Positions 27,090 to 36,076 of a stretch of DNA of 64,000 nucleotides are shown here, in pieces. The DNA is from Bordetella petrii. Its GTDB lineage: Bacteria; Pseudomonadota; Gammaproteobacteria; Burkholderiales; Burkholderiaceae_B. The position numbers and the translations under genes are program-made. The notes under the pieces are model-generated. The model was not told where the DNA came from. It ran no database searches and saw only the letters and a program-made list of their open reading frames with translations. The stretch spans positions 372,001 through 436,000 of the forward strand of contig WMBV01000001.1 in assembly GCA_017745595.1 (NCBI GenBank). Direction: 5' to 3'. Positions within the stretch are counted from its first letter, which is position 1; each line of letters starts with the position of its first letter.

Positions 27090-27547
27090 TCGAGCAGGCG
27101 GCGGCTGGGCTTGTCCAGCGCGCCGACATCGCGCACCAGGTAATGAATGCCGTGGCTGTCGGCGATCAGCAGCGCCTGGCCGGCCAGCCGCCGGATGTCT
27201 TCTTCGCCTTTCAGGGTGAACTCGGTGGGGCCGCGATCGGTATCCACCTGCCAGACTGACGGCGTGGCGGACGACGACACCGCGATGATGCGCCGGATTT
27301 CCGGCATGAATTCGCGGCTGGCCAGCGCTTCTTCGACCTGCAGGCGCACGCGCGGCGGCAGGTTGTCGAGCGTATCGAGCCAGGCCAGCTCGCGGCCGTC
27401 GGCGCTGAGAATGGACACGCCTTCGGATGGCGCGCTGACGGGAAACGCCCGCACGGCATGCACGCCCTCGTGCGCCAGGCCGGCGGCCGGCACGTACACC
27501 AGCCGGCCCTGGGCATTGCGGTATAGCTCGAAAGCGGCGTGGTTCAT
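27077..27547 (-). CDS. DUF1854 protein of the cyanophycin locus
   Basis: The 156-residue cytosolic protein starts MNHAAFELYRNAQGRLVYVP. It matches DUF1854, a family I recall as being named for association with cyanophycin metabolism. The sequence shows no signal peptide, membrane segment or catalytic motif. FPVSAPSEGVSILSADGREL and the C-terminal IHYLVRDVGALDKPSRRLLD look like a small beta-rich binding domain. It follows the ABC exporter gene by 13 bases on the same strand and probably works with it. A longer upstream start would run into the exporter gene. Confidence 0.82.
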   Translation of the reverse strand: MNHAAFELYRNAQGRLVYVPAAGLAHEGVHAVRAFPVSAPSEGVSILSADGRELAWLDTLDNLPPRVRLQVEEALASREFMPEIRRIIAVSSSATPSVWQVDTDRGPTEFTLKGEEDIRRLAGQALLIADSHGIHYLVRDVGALDKPSRRLLDHFL

Positions 27548-27560
27548 GAGAGGCTCGCGG

Positions 27561-29831
27561 TCAGGGCTGGGATGCATCGTCGATCTCGTCGTCGCCGTCA
27601 TCGCGCAGGTCGGCTTCACCGGTGCGGGCCTGTGCCTGGTACAGGCGATAGTAGGCGCCGCGGCCCGCCATCAGCGCCTCGTGCCGGCCCTGCTCGACGA
27701 CGCGGCCGTGATCCAGCACGACCAGCCGGTCGGCGCGCCGCAAGGTGCTCAGGCGATGCGCGATGGCAATGGTGGTGCGCCCGCGCACCAGGTTGTCGAG
27801 CGCCTTCTGGATTTCTTTTTCGGTAGTGGTGTCGACCGACGACGTGGCCTCGTCCAGGATCAGGATGCGCGGGTCGATGAGCAGCGCGCGCGCGATCGAG
27901 ATGCGCTGGCGTTCGCCGCCCGACAGCGCCTGGCCGCGCTCGCCGACCAGCGAATCGTAGCCGTGCGGCAGGCGCAGGATGAATTCGTGGGCATGGGCGG
28001 CGCGGGCCGCGGCCACGATCTCGGCGCGCGTGGCTTGCGGCTTGCCGTAGGCGATGTTTTCGGCGATGGTGCCGAAGAACAGGAAGGGCTCTTGCAGCAC
28101 CAGGCCGATGTTGCGCCGGTAGTCGGCGATGCGCAGGTTGCGGATGTCGATGCCGTCGACCAGGATGGCGCCTTCGGATACGTCGTAGAAGCGGCAGATC
28201 AGGTTGATCAGCGTGCTTTTGCCCGAGCCGCTGTGGCCCACCAGCCCGATCATTTCGCCCGGCGCGATGGCCAGGTCCAGCCCCTGGATGACCGAGCGGT
28301 TGCCGTAGCGGAACGCCACATTGCGCAGTTCGATGCGGCCGGCGACGCGTTCGAGCGGCACGGGGGCGTCGGTTTCGGGCACGCTGGACACGTGGTCGAG
28401 AATGTCGAAAATGCGCTTGGCGCCGGCGGCCGCCTTTTGCGTGACGGACACGATGCGGCTCATCGAGTCGAGCCGTGTATAGAAGCGGCCGATATAGGCC
28501 AGGAAGGCCGCCAGCACGCCCACCGTGATCTGCTTGTTGGCCACTTGCCAGATACCGAACACCCACACCACCAGCAAGCCGATTTCGGTCAGCAGCGTTA
28601 CCGTGGGCGAGAACAGCGACCACAGGCTGTTGACGCGATCGTTGACTTCCAGGTTGCGGGTGTTGGCGGCGCGAAAGCGCTGTACCTCGCGCTTTTCCTG
28701 GGCGAAGGCCTTCACCACGCGGATGCCGGGTATGGTGTCGGCCAGCACGTTGGTGATCTCGGCCCAGATGCGGTCGACTTTCTCGAAGCCGTGCCGCAGC
28801 CGGTCGCGCACGGCGTGGATCATCCAGACGATGAACGGCAGGGGCGCCAGCGTGACCAGCGCCAGCCACGGATTGATCGTCACCAGGATGGCCGCGGTCA
28901 TGGCGATCATCAGGACATCCGTGGCGAAGTCCAGCAGGTGCAGCGACAGGAAAATACAGATGCGGTCGGTTTCGCTGCCGATGCGCGACATCAGGTCGCC
29001 GGTGCGCTTGCCGCCGAAATACTGCAGCGACAACTGCTGCAGGTGTTCGTAAGTGGTGGTGCGCAGGTCGGCGCCGATGCGTTCGCTGACCCGGGCCAGA
29101 ATGTAGGTGCGCGCCCACCCCAGCCCCCACGCCACCGCCGCCGAGGCCAGCAGGCCGGCCAGGTACAGGCGCACCAGCGCGTAGTCGATGGGCGCGCCGT
29201 TCTGGAACGGGATCAGTACCTTGTCCATCAGGGGCATGGTCAGGTACGGCGGCACCAGGGTGGCGGCCGTGGCCAGCAGGGTCAGCACGAAGCCGGCAGA
29301 CAGCGCGCCGCGATAAGGCCGGGCAAAGCGCCACAGGCGCAGCAGCGCCCAGGTGGAAGGCGGCCGGGCCGGCGCCGCCGCGCACGCGGGGCAGGCGGCC
29401 TGGCCCGCCGGCAACGGCAGGTGGCAGTCGGGACAGGCCGGCGCGTCGGCCTGCCGGCCGGCCTGCAGGGCCTCGAACCTGGCCTGCAAATGCAGGGCGG
29501 CAGGGTTGCGGGCCAGGGTGAAACGCCAGGCGGCCAGGCGTACCGGGCCGTTGCAGAGTTCCAGCGCGGCCGCGCCGGCGTGGTCGTGCAGGCTGAGGCT
29601 CAGGCCCGGCGCGCATGGCCATTCGTGCCACAGGCCGTCGTCGGGCGAGCGGGCCAGCAGGCGGCGGTCGGTCAGCACCACCAGCCCGGCGCGGAACGCC
29701 AGGCGCGCATCCAGGTCGGTTTCCAGCCACGCCAGGATGGCTTCGCCCGGCGCGAGGCGGGAATGCATCGCGTCGTGCCGGGCGGCCTGGGCCTGCCCGC
29801 AAGCGCCGGGAAGTAGCGGATTCTTATTCAT
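27561..29831 (-). CDS. ABC exporter of the cyanophycin locus, with PH-like and zinc-ribbon N-terminus
   Basis: The 756 residues fuse three parts. Residues 20-125 contain an FRAGLVVLTDRRLLARS segment typical of bacterial PH-like domains. Residues 133-150 hold CPDC and CPAC, a likely zinc ribbon. A normal half-exporter follows: six membrane helices at about 165-465 and an ATPase with Walker A at 532-539 (GHSGSGKS), signature LSGGE at 637-641, Walker B LILDE at 657-661 and switch His692. Half-exporters work as homodimers in the inner membrane. Related genes are, as I recall, named for association with cyanophycin metabolism. The cargo is unknown. Confidence 0.9.
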   Translation of the reverse strand: MNKNPLLPGACGQAQAARHDAMHSRLAPGEAILAWLETDLDARLAFRAGLVVLTDRRLLARSPDDGLWHEWPCAPGLSLSLHDHAGAAALELCNGPVRLAAWRFTLARNPAALHLQARFEALQAGRQADAPACPDCHLPLPAGQAACPACAAAPARPPSTWALLRLWRFARPYRGALSAGFVLTLLATAATLVPPYLTMPLMDKVLIPFQNGAPIDYALVRLYLAGLLASAAVAWGLGWARTYILARVSERIGADLRTTTYEHLQQLSLQYFGGKRTGDLMSRIGSETDRICIFLSLHLLDFATDVLMIAMTAAILVTINPWLALVTLAPLPFIVWMIHAVRDRLRHGFEKVDRIWAEITNVLADTIPGIRVVKAFAQEKREVQRFRAANTRNLEVNDRVNSLWSLFSPTVTLLTEIGLLVVWVFGIWQVANKQITVGVLAAFLAYIGRFYTRLDSMSRIVSVTQKAAAGAKRIFDILDHVSSVPETDAPVPLERVAGRIELRNVAFRYGNRSVIQGLDLAIAPGEMIGLVGHSGSGKSTLINLICRFYDVSEGAILVDGIDIRNLRIADYRRNIGLVLQEPFLFFGTIAENIAYGKPQATRAEIVAAARAAHAHEFILRLPHGYDSLVGERGQALSGGERQRISIARALLIDPRILILDEATSSVDTTTEKEIQKALDNLVRGRTTIAIAHRLSTLRRADRLVVLDHGRVVEQGRHEALMAGRGAYYRLYQAQARTGEADLRDDGDDEIDDASQP

Positions 29832-29899
29832 GGATGGCGACCGCCGTGGGCCGGGTTGTCGGCCTGGCCGAACGTGTCCCTTCCGTACAACAACGCGAG

Positions 29900-29928
29900 T
29901 TTATCGGCGCGAAAAGGCGGCGTATAGT
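29900..29928 (+). promoter_or_regulatory. possible promoter of the cphA pair
   Basis: TATAGT at 29923-29928 is a good -10 box; TTTATC at 29900-29905, 17 bases upstream, is a weak -35. It lies 128 bases before the first cphA start, in the 225-base divergent region shared with the exporter gene. Confidence 0.35.
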
Positions 29929-30056
29929 AGCAGCCGATTTCACCCTTTTCCATTCTAGGAATCCACCCGCCCACGCATCGGCCCCGCTTCCTGCCCGACA
30001 TCCCCGCCCGTCATCCGGGGTTTCCTGTCCGCCGACGCGCCTACTCCAACGAAAAC

Positions 30057-32669
30057 ATGAAAGACAAAGACATTGAATTCCTCGATGTCGTGGCTTTGCG
30101 CGGCCCGAACATTTGGACGTACCGTCCGGTACTTGAAGCGTGGGTGGACATCGGCGAGCTGGAAGACTGCCCTTCCAACACGATTCCCGGTTTCTACGAG
30201 CGGCTGTCCGGCTGGCTGCCCGGCCTGATCGAACACCGCTGCAGTCCGGGGGTGCGCGGCGGATTCCTGCAGCGCCTGCGCGAGGGCACCTGGCCGGGCC
30301 ATATCCTGGAGCACGTCACGCTGGAATTGCAGACGCTGGCCGGCCTGCCGGGCGGCTTCGGCAAAGCGCGCGAAACCTCGACACGCGGGGTGTACAAGGT
30401 GGTGGTGCGCGCCTGGCAAGAGCAGGTGACGCGGGCCGCGCTGGACGAAGGGCGCGCGCTGGTCATGGCGGCCATGGAAGACCGCGCGTTCGACGTCGGG
30501 CGCGCCGTGGGCCGGCTGCGCGACCTGGCCGACCGCCATTGCCTGGGCCCCAGCACCGCATGCATCGTCGATGCCGCCGACGACCGCGATATTCCCTGCA
30601 TCCGCCTGTTCGAAGGCAACCTGGTGCAGTTCGGCTACGGCGCGCGCCAGCGGCGCATCTGGACCGCCGAGACCGACCGCACCAGCGCCATCGCCGAAGG
30701 CATTTCGCGCGACAAAGACCTGACCAAGACCCTGCTGTCGGATTGCGGCGTGCCGGTGCCCGAGGGACGCCACGTCGACAGCCCCGCCGACGCCTGGGAA
30801 GCCGCGCAAGACATCGGGCTGCCGGTGGTGGTGAAGCCCTGCGACGGCAACCATGGCCGCGGCGTGTTCACCAATCTGGCCAGCCAGGCCGAAGTGCTGG
30901 CGGCCTACGCGGTGGCGGTGGAAGAAGGTAGCGGCGTACTGGTGGAACGCTTCGTGCCCGGCAACGAGCACCGCCTGCTGGTAGTGGGCGACCGCCTGGT
31001 TGCCGCGGCCGCCGGCGAGCCGGCCTGGATCACCGGCGACGGCCGGCATACGGTGGCGGACCTGGTCGAGCGCCAGATCAATAGCGACCCGCGCCGCGGC
31101 CGCACCGAGAACCATCCGTTGAACGTGGTGCGCCTGGATTCCGCGGCGCGCCTGGAACTGGCGCGCCAGTCGCTCACGGCCGACAGCGTGCCCGCGGCGC
31201 AGCGGCGGGTACTCATCCAGCGCAGCGGCAACGTGGCCTTCGACGTCACGGACCGCGTGCATCCCGAAACCGCCGCCACGGTGGTGCTGGCCGCCCGGGT
31301 GGTGGGCCTGGACGTGGCCGGGGTGGACCTGGTCGCCGAAGATATCTCGCAGCCCCTGCATGCGCAGCGCGGCGCCATCGTGGAAGTGAACGCCGGCCCG
31401 GGCCTGCTGATGCACCTGCGTCCGGCCGACGGCCCGCCGCGGCCGGTGGGCCGCGCCATCGTCGACCACCTGTTCCCCGCCGGCGACGACGGCCGCATTC
31501 CGGTGGTGGGCATTACGGGCACCAACGGCAAGACAGTCGTGGCCCGGCTGGTGGCGCGCCTGCTGGCGCTGTCGGGGCAGTACACCGGCCTGGCCTGCAG
31601 CGAAGGCCTGTACCTGGGCGCGCGGCAGGCGCAGGCCGGCGACCGCGCCGACTGGGCCAGCGGCCGGCGACTGCTGATGAACCGCAGTGTCGAAGCGGCG
31701 GTCATCGAGAACGACAGCGCCGTCATCCTGGGCCAAGGCCTGGCGTACGACCGCTGCCAGGTGGGCGTGGTCACCAACATCGGCCACGGCGACCACCTGG
31801 GCGACTTCGACATCCAGGACGTCGACCGGCTGGTCGGCGTATTCCGCACCCAGGTCGACGTGGTGCTGCCCGGCGGCGTGGCCGTGCTGAACGCGCGCGA
31901 CCCGCGCGTGGCCGGCATGGCGCCGCTGTGCGACGGCGAAGTGATGTATTTCGGCACCGACCCGGCCTTGCCCGCCATCGCGGCGCAGCTCGCGCAGGGC
32001 AAGCGTGCCGTGTTCCTGCGCGATGGCGCGATCGTGCTGGCCGAAGGAACGTGCGAAATCGCGCTGGCCGGCATCGCGGCCATTCCCCTGACCCACGGCG
32101 CACGGGTGGGATTCCAGGTCGAGAACGTGCTGGCGGCGGTCGCCACCGCCTGGGCCCTGGGTATTGCCGAGCCCATCATCCGCGCCGGCATCGAGGCTTT
32201 CGACATCGACCAGGCCGACGCGCCCTGGCAGTTCACCTTGTTCGAGCGGGCCGGCGCCACGGTGGTGGTCGACGACGTGCACAATGCCACGGCGCTGCAG
32301 GCCTTGCTGGACGCCGCCGCGCGCTTTCCGGCCGCGCGCCGCTGCGCGGTGTATGCCGCCGGCGCCGATCGCCGCGATGCCGACCTGATCGAACAAGGCC
32401 GCCTGCTGGCGAGCGCGTTCGACCGCGTGGTGCTGTACGACGATGCCACCGTCGCCAGCCGGCGCCCGGCCGGACAGGCCCGCGCCCTGCTGCGGCAGGG
32501 CCTGGCCCAGGGCGCGCGACCGGTGGCCGTGCACGACGAACCCGATCATGCCCGCGCCATCGACAGCGTGCTCGCGCAGATCCAGGCGGGCGATTTCGTG
32601 CTGCTGCAATCCGACGAGGCCTACTCTGGCCCCACCATCGATCGCGTGCGCCGCTGGATCCAACAATAA
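30057..32669 (+). CDS. cphA: cyanophycin synthetase paralogue 1 (divergent G and M domains)
   Basis: This is an 870-residue CphA-type protein. The N domain is canonical: CSPGVRGGFLQRLREGTW, then GHILEHVTLELQ at 81-92, giving the His82-x-x-Glu85-His86 pattern linked to primer generation. The ATP-grasp G domain keeps KPCDGNHGRG near 260 but lacks the LSTGG loop, replaced by RSGNVAFDVTD near 390. The Mur-ligase-like M domain keeps the GTNGKT P-loop near 488. It has IENDSAVILGQGL near 550 instead of ETARGGILR, and DDVHNAT near 738 instead of Y-G/A-HNP. It may have altered or partial activity. A second cphA follows after 20 bases. Confidence 0.9.
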   Translation: MKDKDIEFLDVVALRGPNIWTYRPVLEAWVDIGELEDCPSNTIPGFYERLSGWLPGLIEHRCSPGVRGGFLQRLREGTWPGHILEHVTLELQTLAGLPGGFGKARETSTRGVYKVVVRAWQEQVTRAALDEGRALVMAAMEDRAFDVGRAVGRLRDLADRHCLGPSTACIVDAADDRDIPCIRLFEGNLVQFGYGARQRRIWTAETDRTSAIAEGISRDKDLTKTLLSDCGVPVPEGRHVDSPADAWEAAQDIGLPVVVKPCDGNHGRGVFTNLASQAEVLAAYAVAVEEGSGVLVERFVPGNEHRLLVVGDRLVAAAAGEPAWITGDGRHTVADLVERQINSDPRRGRTENHPLNVVRLDSAARLELARQSLTADSVPAAQRRVLIQRSGNVAFDVTDRVHPETAATVVLAARVVGLDVAGVDLVAEDISQPLHAQRGAIVEVNAGPGLLMHLRPADGPPRPVGRAIVDHLFPAGDDGRIPVVGITGTNGKTVVARLVARLLALSGQYTGLACSEGLYLGARQAQAGDRADWASGRRLLMNRSVEAAVIENDSAVILGQGLAYDRCQVGVVTNIGHGDHLGDFDIQDVDRLVGVFRTQVDVVLPGGVAVLNARDPRVAGMAPLCDGEVMYFGTDPALPAIAAQLAQGKRAVFLRDGAIVLAEGTCEIALAGIAAIPLTHGARVGFQVENVLAAVATAWALGIAEPIIRAGIEAFDIDQADAPWQFTLFERAGATVVVDDVHNATALQALLDAAARFPAARRCAVYAAGADRRDADLIEQGRLLASAFDRVVLYDDATVASRRPAGQARALLRQGLAQGARPVAVHDEPDHARAIDSVLAQIQAGDFVLLQSDEAYSGPTIDRVRRWIQQ

Positions 32670-32689
32670 ACAAGGCCAGGAAGTCAGCC

Positions 32690-35296
32690 ATGGAAGTCTC
32701 CCGTATCCGAGCGTTGCGCGGGCCCAATCTCTGGAGCCGCAATACCGCGATCGAAGCCATCGTCACCTGCGACGACACCGAATGCGCCATCGATGAGCAC
32801 CTGCCCGAGTTCGAGGCCCGGCTGCGCGCGCGTTTTCCGCAGATCGGCCGGCTGCGGCCCGAGGGGCAGCAAGAAGCGCTGCCGATCGCCCATGTGCTGC
32901 AGGTAGCCGCGCTGGCGCTTCAGGCTCATGCCGGCTGCCCGGTGACGTTCGGCCGCAGCGCCGCCACCATTGAACCGGGCGTGTTCCAGGTGGTGGTGGA
33001 ATACAGCGAAGAAGCCGTGGGGCGGCTGGCAATAGAGCAAGCCGCGCAATTGCTGGAAGCGGCCCTGGACGATACGCCGTTCGACCTGGCGGGCGCGCTG
33101 GCGCGGCTGCGCGAGCTCGACGAAGACCTGCGCCTGGGCCCCAGCACCGGCGCCATCGTCAATGCGGCCGTGGCCCGCAACGTGCCGTTTCGCCGCCTGA
33201 CCCAGGGCAGCATGGTGCAGTTCGGCTGGGGCAGCCGCCAGCGCCGCATCCAGGCGGCCGAAACCGATGCCACCAGCGCCATCGCGGAATCCATCGCGCA
33301 AGACAAGGACCTGACCAAGATGCTGCTGGACGCGGCCGGCGTGCCGGTGCCGCGAGGCGCCTCGGTCGCGGATGCGCAAGCCGCCTGGGACACCGCTCGC
33401 GAACTGGGCGGGCCCGTGGTGGTGAAGCCGCGCGACGGCAGCCAGGGACGCGGCGTGGCGGTCAATGTCGAAACGCGCGAACACGTGCTGGCCGCCTACC
33501 AGGCCGCCGCCGAGGTCGGCAGCGAAGTCATCGTCGAGCGCTATATCCCGGGCCACGATTTCCGCCTGCTGGTGGTGGGCGGCAGCCTGGTGGCGGCGGC
33601 GCGCCGCGACCCGCCGCAGGTCACGGGCGATGGGCGCCACACCATCCGCGAACTGGTGGACGCGGTCAACGCCGATCCGCTGCGCGGCGACGGCCACGCC
33701 ACGTCGCTGACCAAGATCCGCTTCGACGATATCGCGCTGGCCACCCTGAAAAAACAGGGCTACGACGCCGATTCGGTGCCGCCGGTGGGCACGCTGGTGG
33801 CGCTGCGCCACAACGCCAACCTGAGCACCGGCGGCTCGGCCACGGACGTTACCGATGAAGTGCATCCCGAACTGGCGGCGCGCGCGGTCACCGCGGCCCG
33901 CATGGTGGGGCTGGATATCTGCGGCGTGGACGTGGTGGCCGAGACGGTGCACCTGCCGCTGGAAGAGCAGCATGGCGGCGTGGTCGAGGTCAATGCCGCG
34001 CCCGGCCTGCGCATGCACTTGAACCCGTCGTTCGGCAAGGGCCGCGCGGTGGGCGAAGCCATCATCGCCAGCATGTTCGCCGACGGCGACGACGGCCGCA
34101 TTCCGGTAGTGGCGGTGGCCGGCACCAACGGCAAGACCACCACGGTGCGCCTGACGGCGCATTTGCTGGCGGCGGCGGGCCGGCGGGTCGGCATGACCAA
34201 TTCCGACGGCGTCTACATCGGCGCGCAGTGCATCGACACGGGCGACTGCAGCGGGCCGCGCAGCGCGCGCCGCGTGCTGGCCCATCCGGGCGTGGACGCG
34301 GCGGTATTCGAAACCGCGCGCGGCGGCATTCTGCGCGAAGGACTGGCGTTCGACCGCTGCGACGTGGCCATCGTCACCAACCTGGGCATGGGCGACCACC
34401 TGGGGCTGGGCTACATCAGCACCGTGGAAGACCTGGCGGTGGTCAAGCGCGTCATCGTGCAGTACGTGCACGCGGGCGGCACGGCGGTGCTGAACGCCAC
34501 GGACCCCATCGTGGCCGACATGGCCGCCGCCTGCCCGGGCTCGGTCGCGTTCTTTTCCAGCGACCCGGCGCATCCGCTCATCGGCACGCACCGGGCCCAG
34601 GGACATCGCGTGGTCTATCGCGACGGGTCGTCCATCGTGGCGGCGCAGGGCGACGCCGAAACCCGCATCGCCCTGGCCGAGGTTCCGCTGACCCATGGCG
34701 GCGCCATCGCCTTCCAGGTCGATAACGCCATGGCCGCGGTCGCGGCGGCCTGGTCGCTGGGCATCGACTGGGCCGCGATCCGCCGGGGCCTGGCCAGCTT
34801 CGTCAGCGATGCCCGGACGGTGCCGGGCCGCTTCAATCTGTTCGACTACCGCGGGGCCACCGTCATCGCCGACTACGGCCACAACCCGGATGCCATCCAG
34901 GCGCTGGCGCACGCCGTCGAAGCCCTGCCCGCGCGGCGCCGCAGCGTGGTCATCAGCGGCGCGGGCGACCGGCGCGACGACGACTTGCGCCGCCAGACCG
35001 AAATCCTGGGCGACGCCTTCGACGAGGTCGTGTTGTACGAAGACCAATGCCAGCGCGGCCGCGCCGACGGCGAAGTATTGGCGTTGCTGCGCCAGGGGCT
35101 GGCGGGCGCGCGGCGCGCCCGCCACGTGGAAGAAATCCGCGGCGAATTCCTGGCCATCGACACAGCCCTGGCGCGCCTGTCGCCGGGCGACTTGTGCCTG
35201 GTGCTGGTGGACCAGGTCGAGGCGGCATTGACGCACCTGCAACGGCGCGCGGCCGAGGCGAGCGCTCATCAGGTGTCAGGCTCCGCAGGTGCCTGA
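32690..35296 (+). CDS. cphA: cyanophycin synthetase paralogue 2 (canonical G and M domains)
   Basis: The 868-residue CphA polymerises Asp and Arg into cyanophycin with ATP. The G domain has KPRDGSQGRG near 247 and the NLSTGG loop near 377. The M domain has AGTNGKTTTVRL near 475, FETARGGILREGL near 540, YGHNPDAI near 727 and GAGDRRDDD. The N domain is degenerate: the usual H-x-x-E-H reads HVLQV near residue 68. The ATG at 32690 follows CAGGAAG; the frame is open further upstream, but that part lies inside paralogue 1. The last eight or so residues (QVSGSAGA) and the stop are encoded inside a repeated hairpin. Confidence 0.93.
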   Translation: MEVSRIRALRGPNLWSRNTAIEAIVTCDDTECAIDEHLPEFEARLRARFPQIGRLRPEGQQEALPIAHVLQVAALALQAHAGCPVTFGRSAATIEPGVFQVVVEYSEEAVGRLAIEQAAQLLEAALDDTPFDLAGALARLRELDEDLRLGPSTGAIVNAAVARNVPFRRLTQGSMVQFGWGSRQRRIQAAETDATSAIAESIAQDKDLTKMLLDAAGVPVPRGASVADAQAAWDTARELGGPVVVKPRDGSQGRGVAVNVETREHVLAAYQAAAEVGSEVIVERYIPGHDFRLLVVGGSLVAAARRDPPQVTGDGRHTIRELVDAVNADPLRGDGHATSLTKIRFDDIALATLKKQGYDADSVPPVGTLVALRHNANLSTGGSATDVTDEVHPELAARAVTAARMVGLDICGVDVVAETVHLPLEEQHGGVVEVNAAPGLRMHLNPSFGKGRAVGEAIIASMFADGDDGRIPVVAVAGTNGKTTTVRLTAHLLAAAGRRVGMTNSDGVYIGAQCIDTGDCSGPRSARRVLAHPGVDAAVFETARGGILREGLAFDRCDVAIVTNLGMGDHLGLGYISTVEDLAVVKRVIVQYVHAGGTAVLNATDPIVADMAAACPGSVAFFSSDPAHPLIGTHRAQGHRVVYRDGSSIVAAQGDAETRIALAEVPLTHGGAIAFQVDNAMAAVAAAWSLGIDWAAIRRGLASFVSDARTVPGRFNLFDYRGATVIADYGHNPDAIQALAHAVEALPARRRSVVISGAGDRRDDDLRRQTEILGDAFDEVVLYEDQCQRGRADGEVLALLRQGLAGARRARHVEEIRGEFLAIDTALARLSPGDLCLVLVDQVEAALTHLQRRAAEASAHQVSGSAGA

Positions 35297-35395
35297 CACC
35301 ACGGTCGACTCAGGTGTCTGACTCCCGCAGGGTGTCAGACACCGACGTGGATCGCAGGCTCACAGCGGTGTCAGGCACCTGCGGAGCCTGACACC
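35272..35395. repeat. REP/BIME-like hairpins (locus 3)
   Basis: Three hairpins lie at 35272-35300 (arms GGTGTCAGGC / GCCTGACACC), 35313-35343 (arms GGTGTCTGAC / GTCAGACACC) and 35367-35395 (arms as the first, loop in reverse-complement orientation). The first contains the 3' end and stop codon of the second cphA. The rest of the 328-base gap to csbD shows only a promoter. Confidence 0.88.
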
Positions 35396-35564
35396 TACCC
35401 TAGGCGGCCCGATAAGCGCTCGCCCCCGGGGAATGGCCGGTTACGCCGGCCCGTCAAAGCGGCTCAAAACTTTACTGAACTGTAACTCCGCTTGCAGCGT
35501 CCAGCGCGTTGCGCAGCTTCACAAGAGGAGCCGCGGACGGGCTTACATTTGCCTACAGCCGCAT

Positions 35565-35593
35565 TTGACACGTCTGGACGGCGCTCGTACGGT
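35565..35593 (+). promoter_or_regulatory. promoter of the csbD stress trio
   Basis: TTGACA at 35565-35570 is a perfect -35 box. TACGGT at 35588-35593, 17 bases downstream, is a modest -10 box. The csbD start lies 32 bases further on, after an AGGAGG ribosome site. Confidence 0.5.
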
Positions 35594-35624
35594 GGTAACA
35601 CGCTCATCAACCAGGAGGACCACC

Positions 35625-35825
35625 ATGAACAACGACATCGTTGCAGGCAAGTGGAAGCAGTTGACTGGTAAAGCGAAAGCCGCGTGGGGCGATCTCACCG
35701 ACGACGAACTGACCCGCACGGAAGGCAATGCGGAACGACTGGCCGGGCTGATCCAGGAACGCTACGGCAAGACCAAGGAAGAAGCCGAAAAGGAAGTCCG
35801 GGCTTTCTTCGACGCCAATCGTTGA
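35625..35825 (+). CDS. CsbD-family stress protein
   Basis: The 66-residue hydrophilic protein (MNNDIVAGKWKQLTGKAKAA) matches CsbD-like proteins, with the GKWKQLTGKAK start and NAERLAGLIQERYGKTKEEA. These small helical proteins accumulate under general stress; the mechanism is unknown. An AGGAGG ribosome site precedes the ATG. It heads a three-gene group with a DUF1328 membrane peptide and a BON protein, a common stress set in Burkholderiales. Confidence 0.92.
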   Translation: MNNDIVAGKWKQLTGKAKAAWGDLTDDELTRTEGNAERLAGLIQERYGKTKEEAEKEVRAFFDANR

Positions 35826-35850
35826 TCCCGCCTGACCGAGGAGAACTCAC

Positions 35851-36015
35851 ATGCTGTACTACGCCGCTGTTTTCTTCGTCATCGCCATCATCGCCGCGGT
35901 ATTGGGCTTCGGCGGCATTGCCGCCGGCGCCGCGGGCATTGCCAAGATCTTGTTCTTCGTGTTCCTGATCCTGGCCCTGCTGTCGATCCTGAGCGGTGCC
36001 TTCAGGAAGAAATAG
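35851..36015 (+). CDS. DUF1328 small membrane protein, 54 residues
   Basis: The peptide starts [20 protein letters not shown] and has two hydrophobic helices around a [14 protein letters not shown] turn, ending FRKK. This is the DUF1328 (YtjA-like) pattern. A GAGGAGAAC ribosome site precedes the ATG. It is 25 bases after csbD and 61 before the BON gene. It probably sits in the inner membrane and is co-induced with its neighbours. Confidence 0.9.
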   Translation: MLYYAAVFFVIAIIAAVLGFGGIAAGAAGIAKILFFVFLILALLSILSGAFRKK

Positions 36016-36076
36016 GACACGGGCGGCCAGGCTCCCGGCCGCGCCGCCCCCTGCCCCGCAACATAAGGAGCACTCC

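Noticed and set aside
27147-29816. An 889-codon frame antisense to the ABC exporter
   Set aside because: Walker and signature motifs are on the minus strand; this frame has none.
29955-32666. A 903-codon open frame antisense to the first cphA
   Set aside because: GC-rich codon bias keeps the opposite strand open. The translation is Gln/His/Arg-rich with no family resemblance, while the plus strand is clearly CphA.
31928-32689. A possible fusion of extra N-terminal sequence to the second CphA
   Set aside because: The open frame continues upstream but lies inside paralogue 1 in another frame. The ATG at 32690 has a ribosome site and the normal CphA start.
32684-35269. An 861-codon open frame antisense to the second cphA
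   Set aside because: Same shadow effect; low-complexity His/Gln/Arg-rich product.
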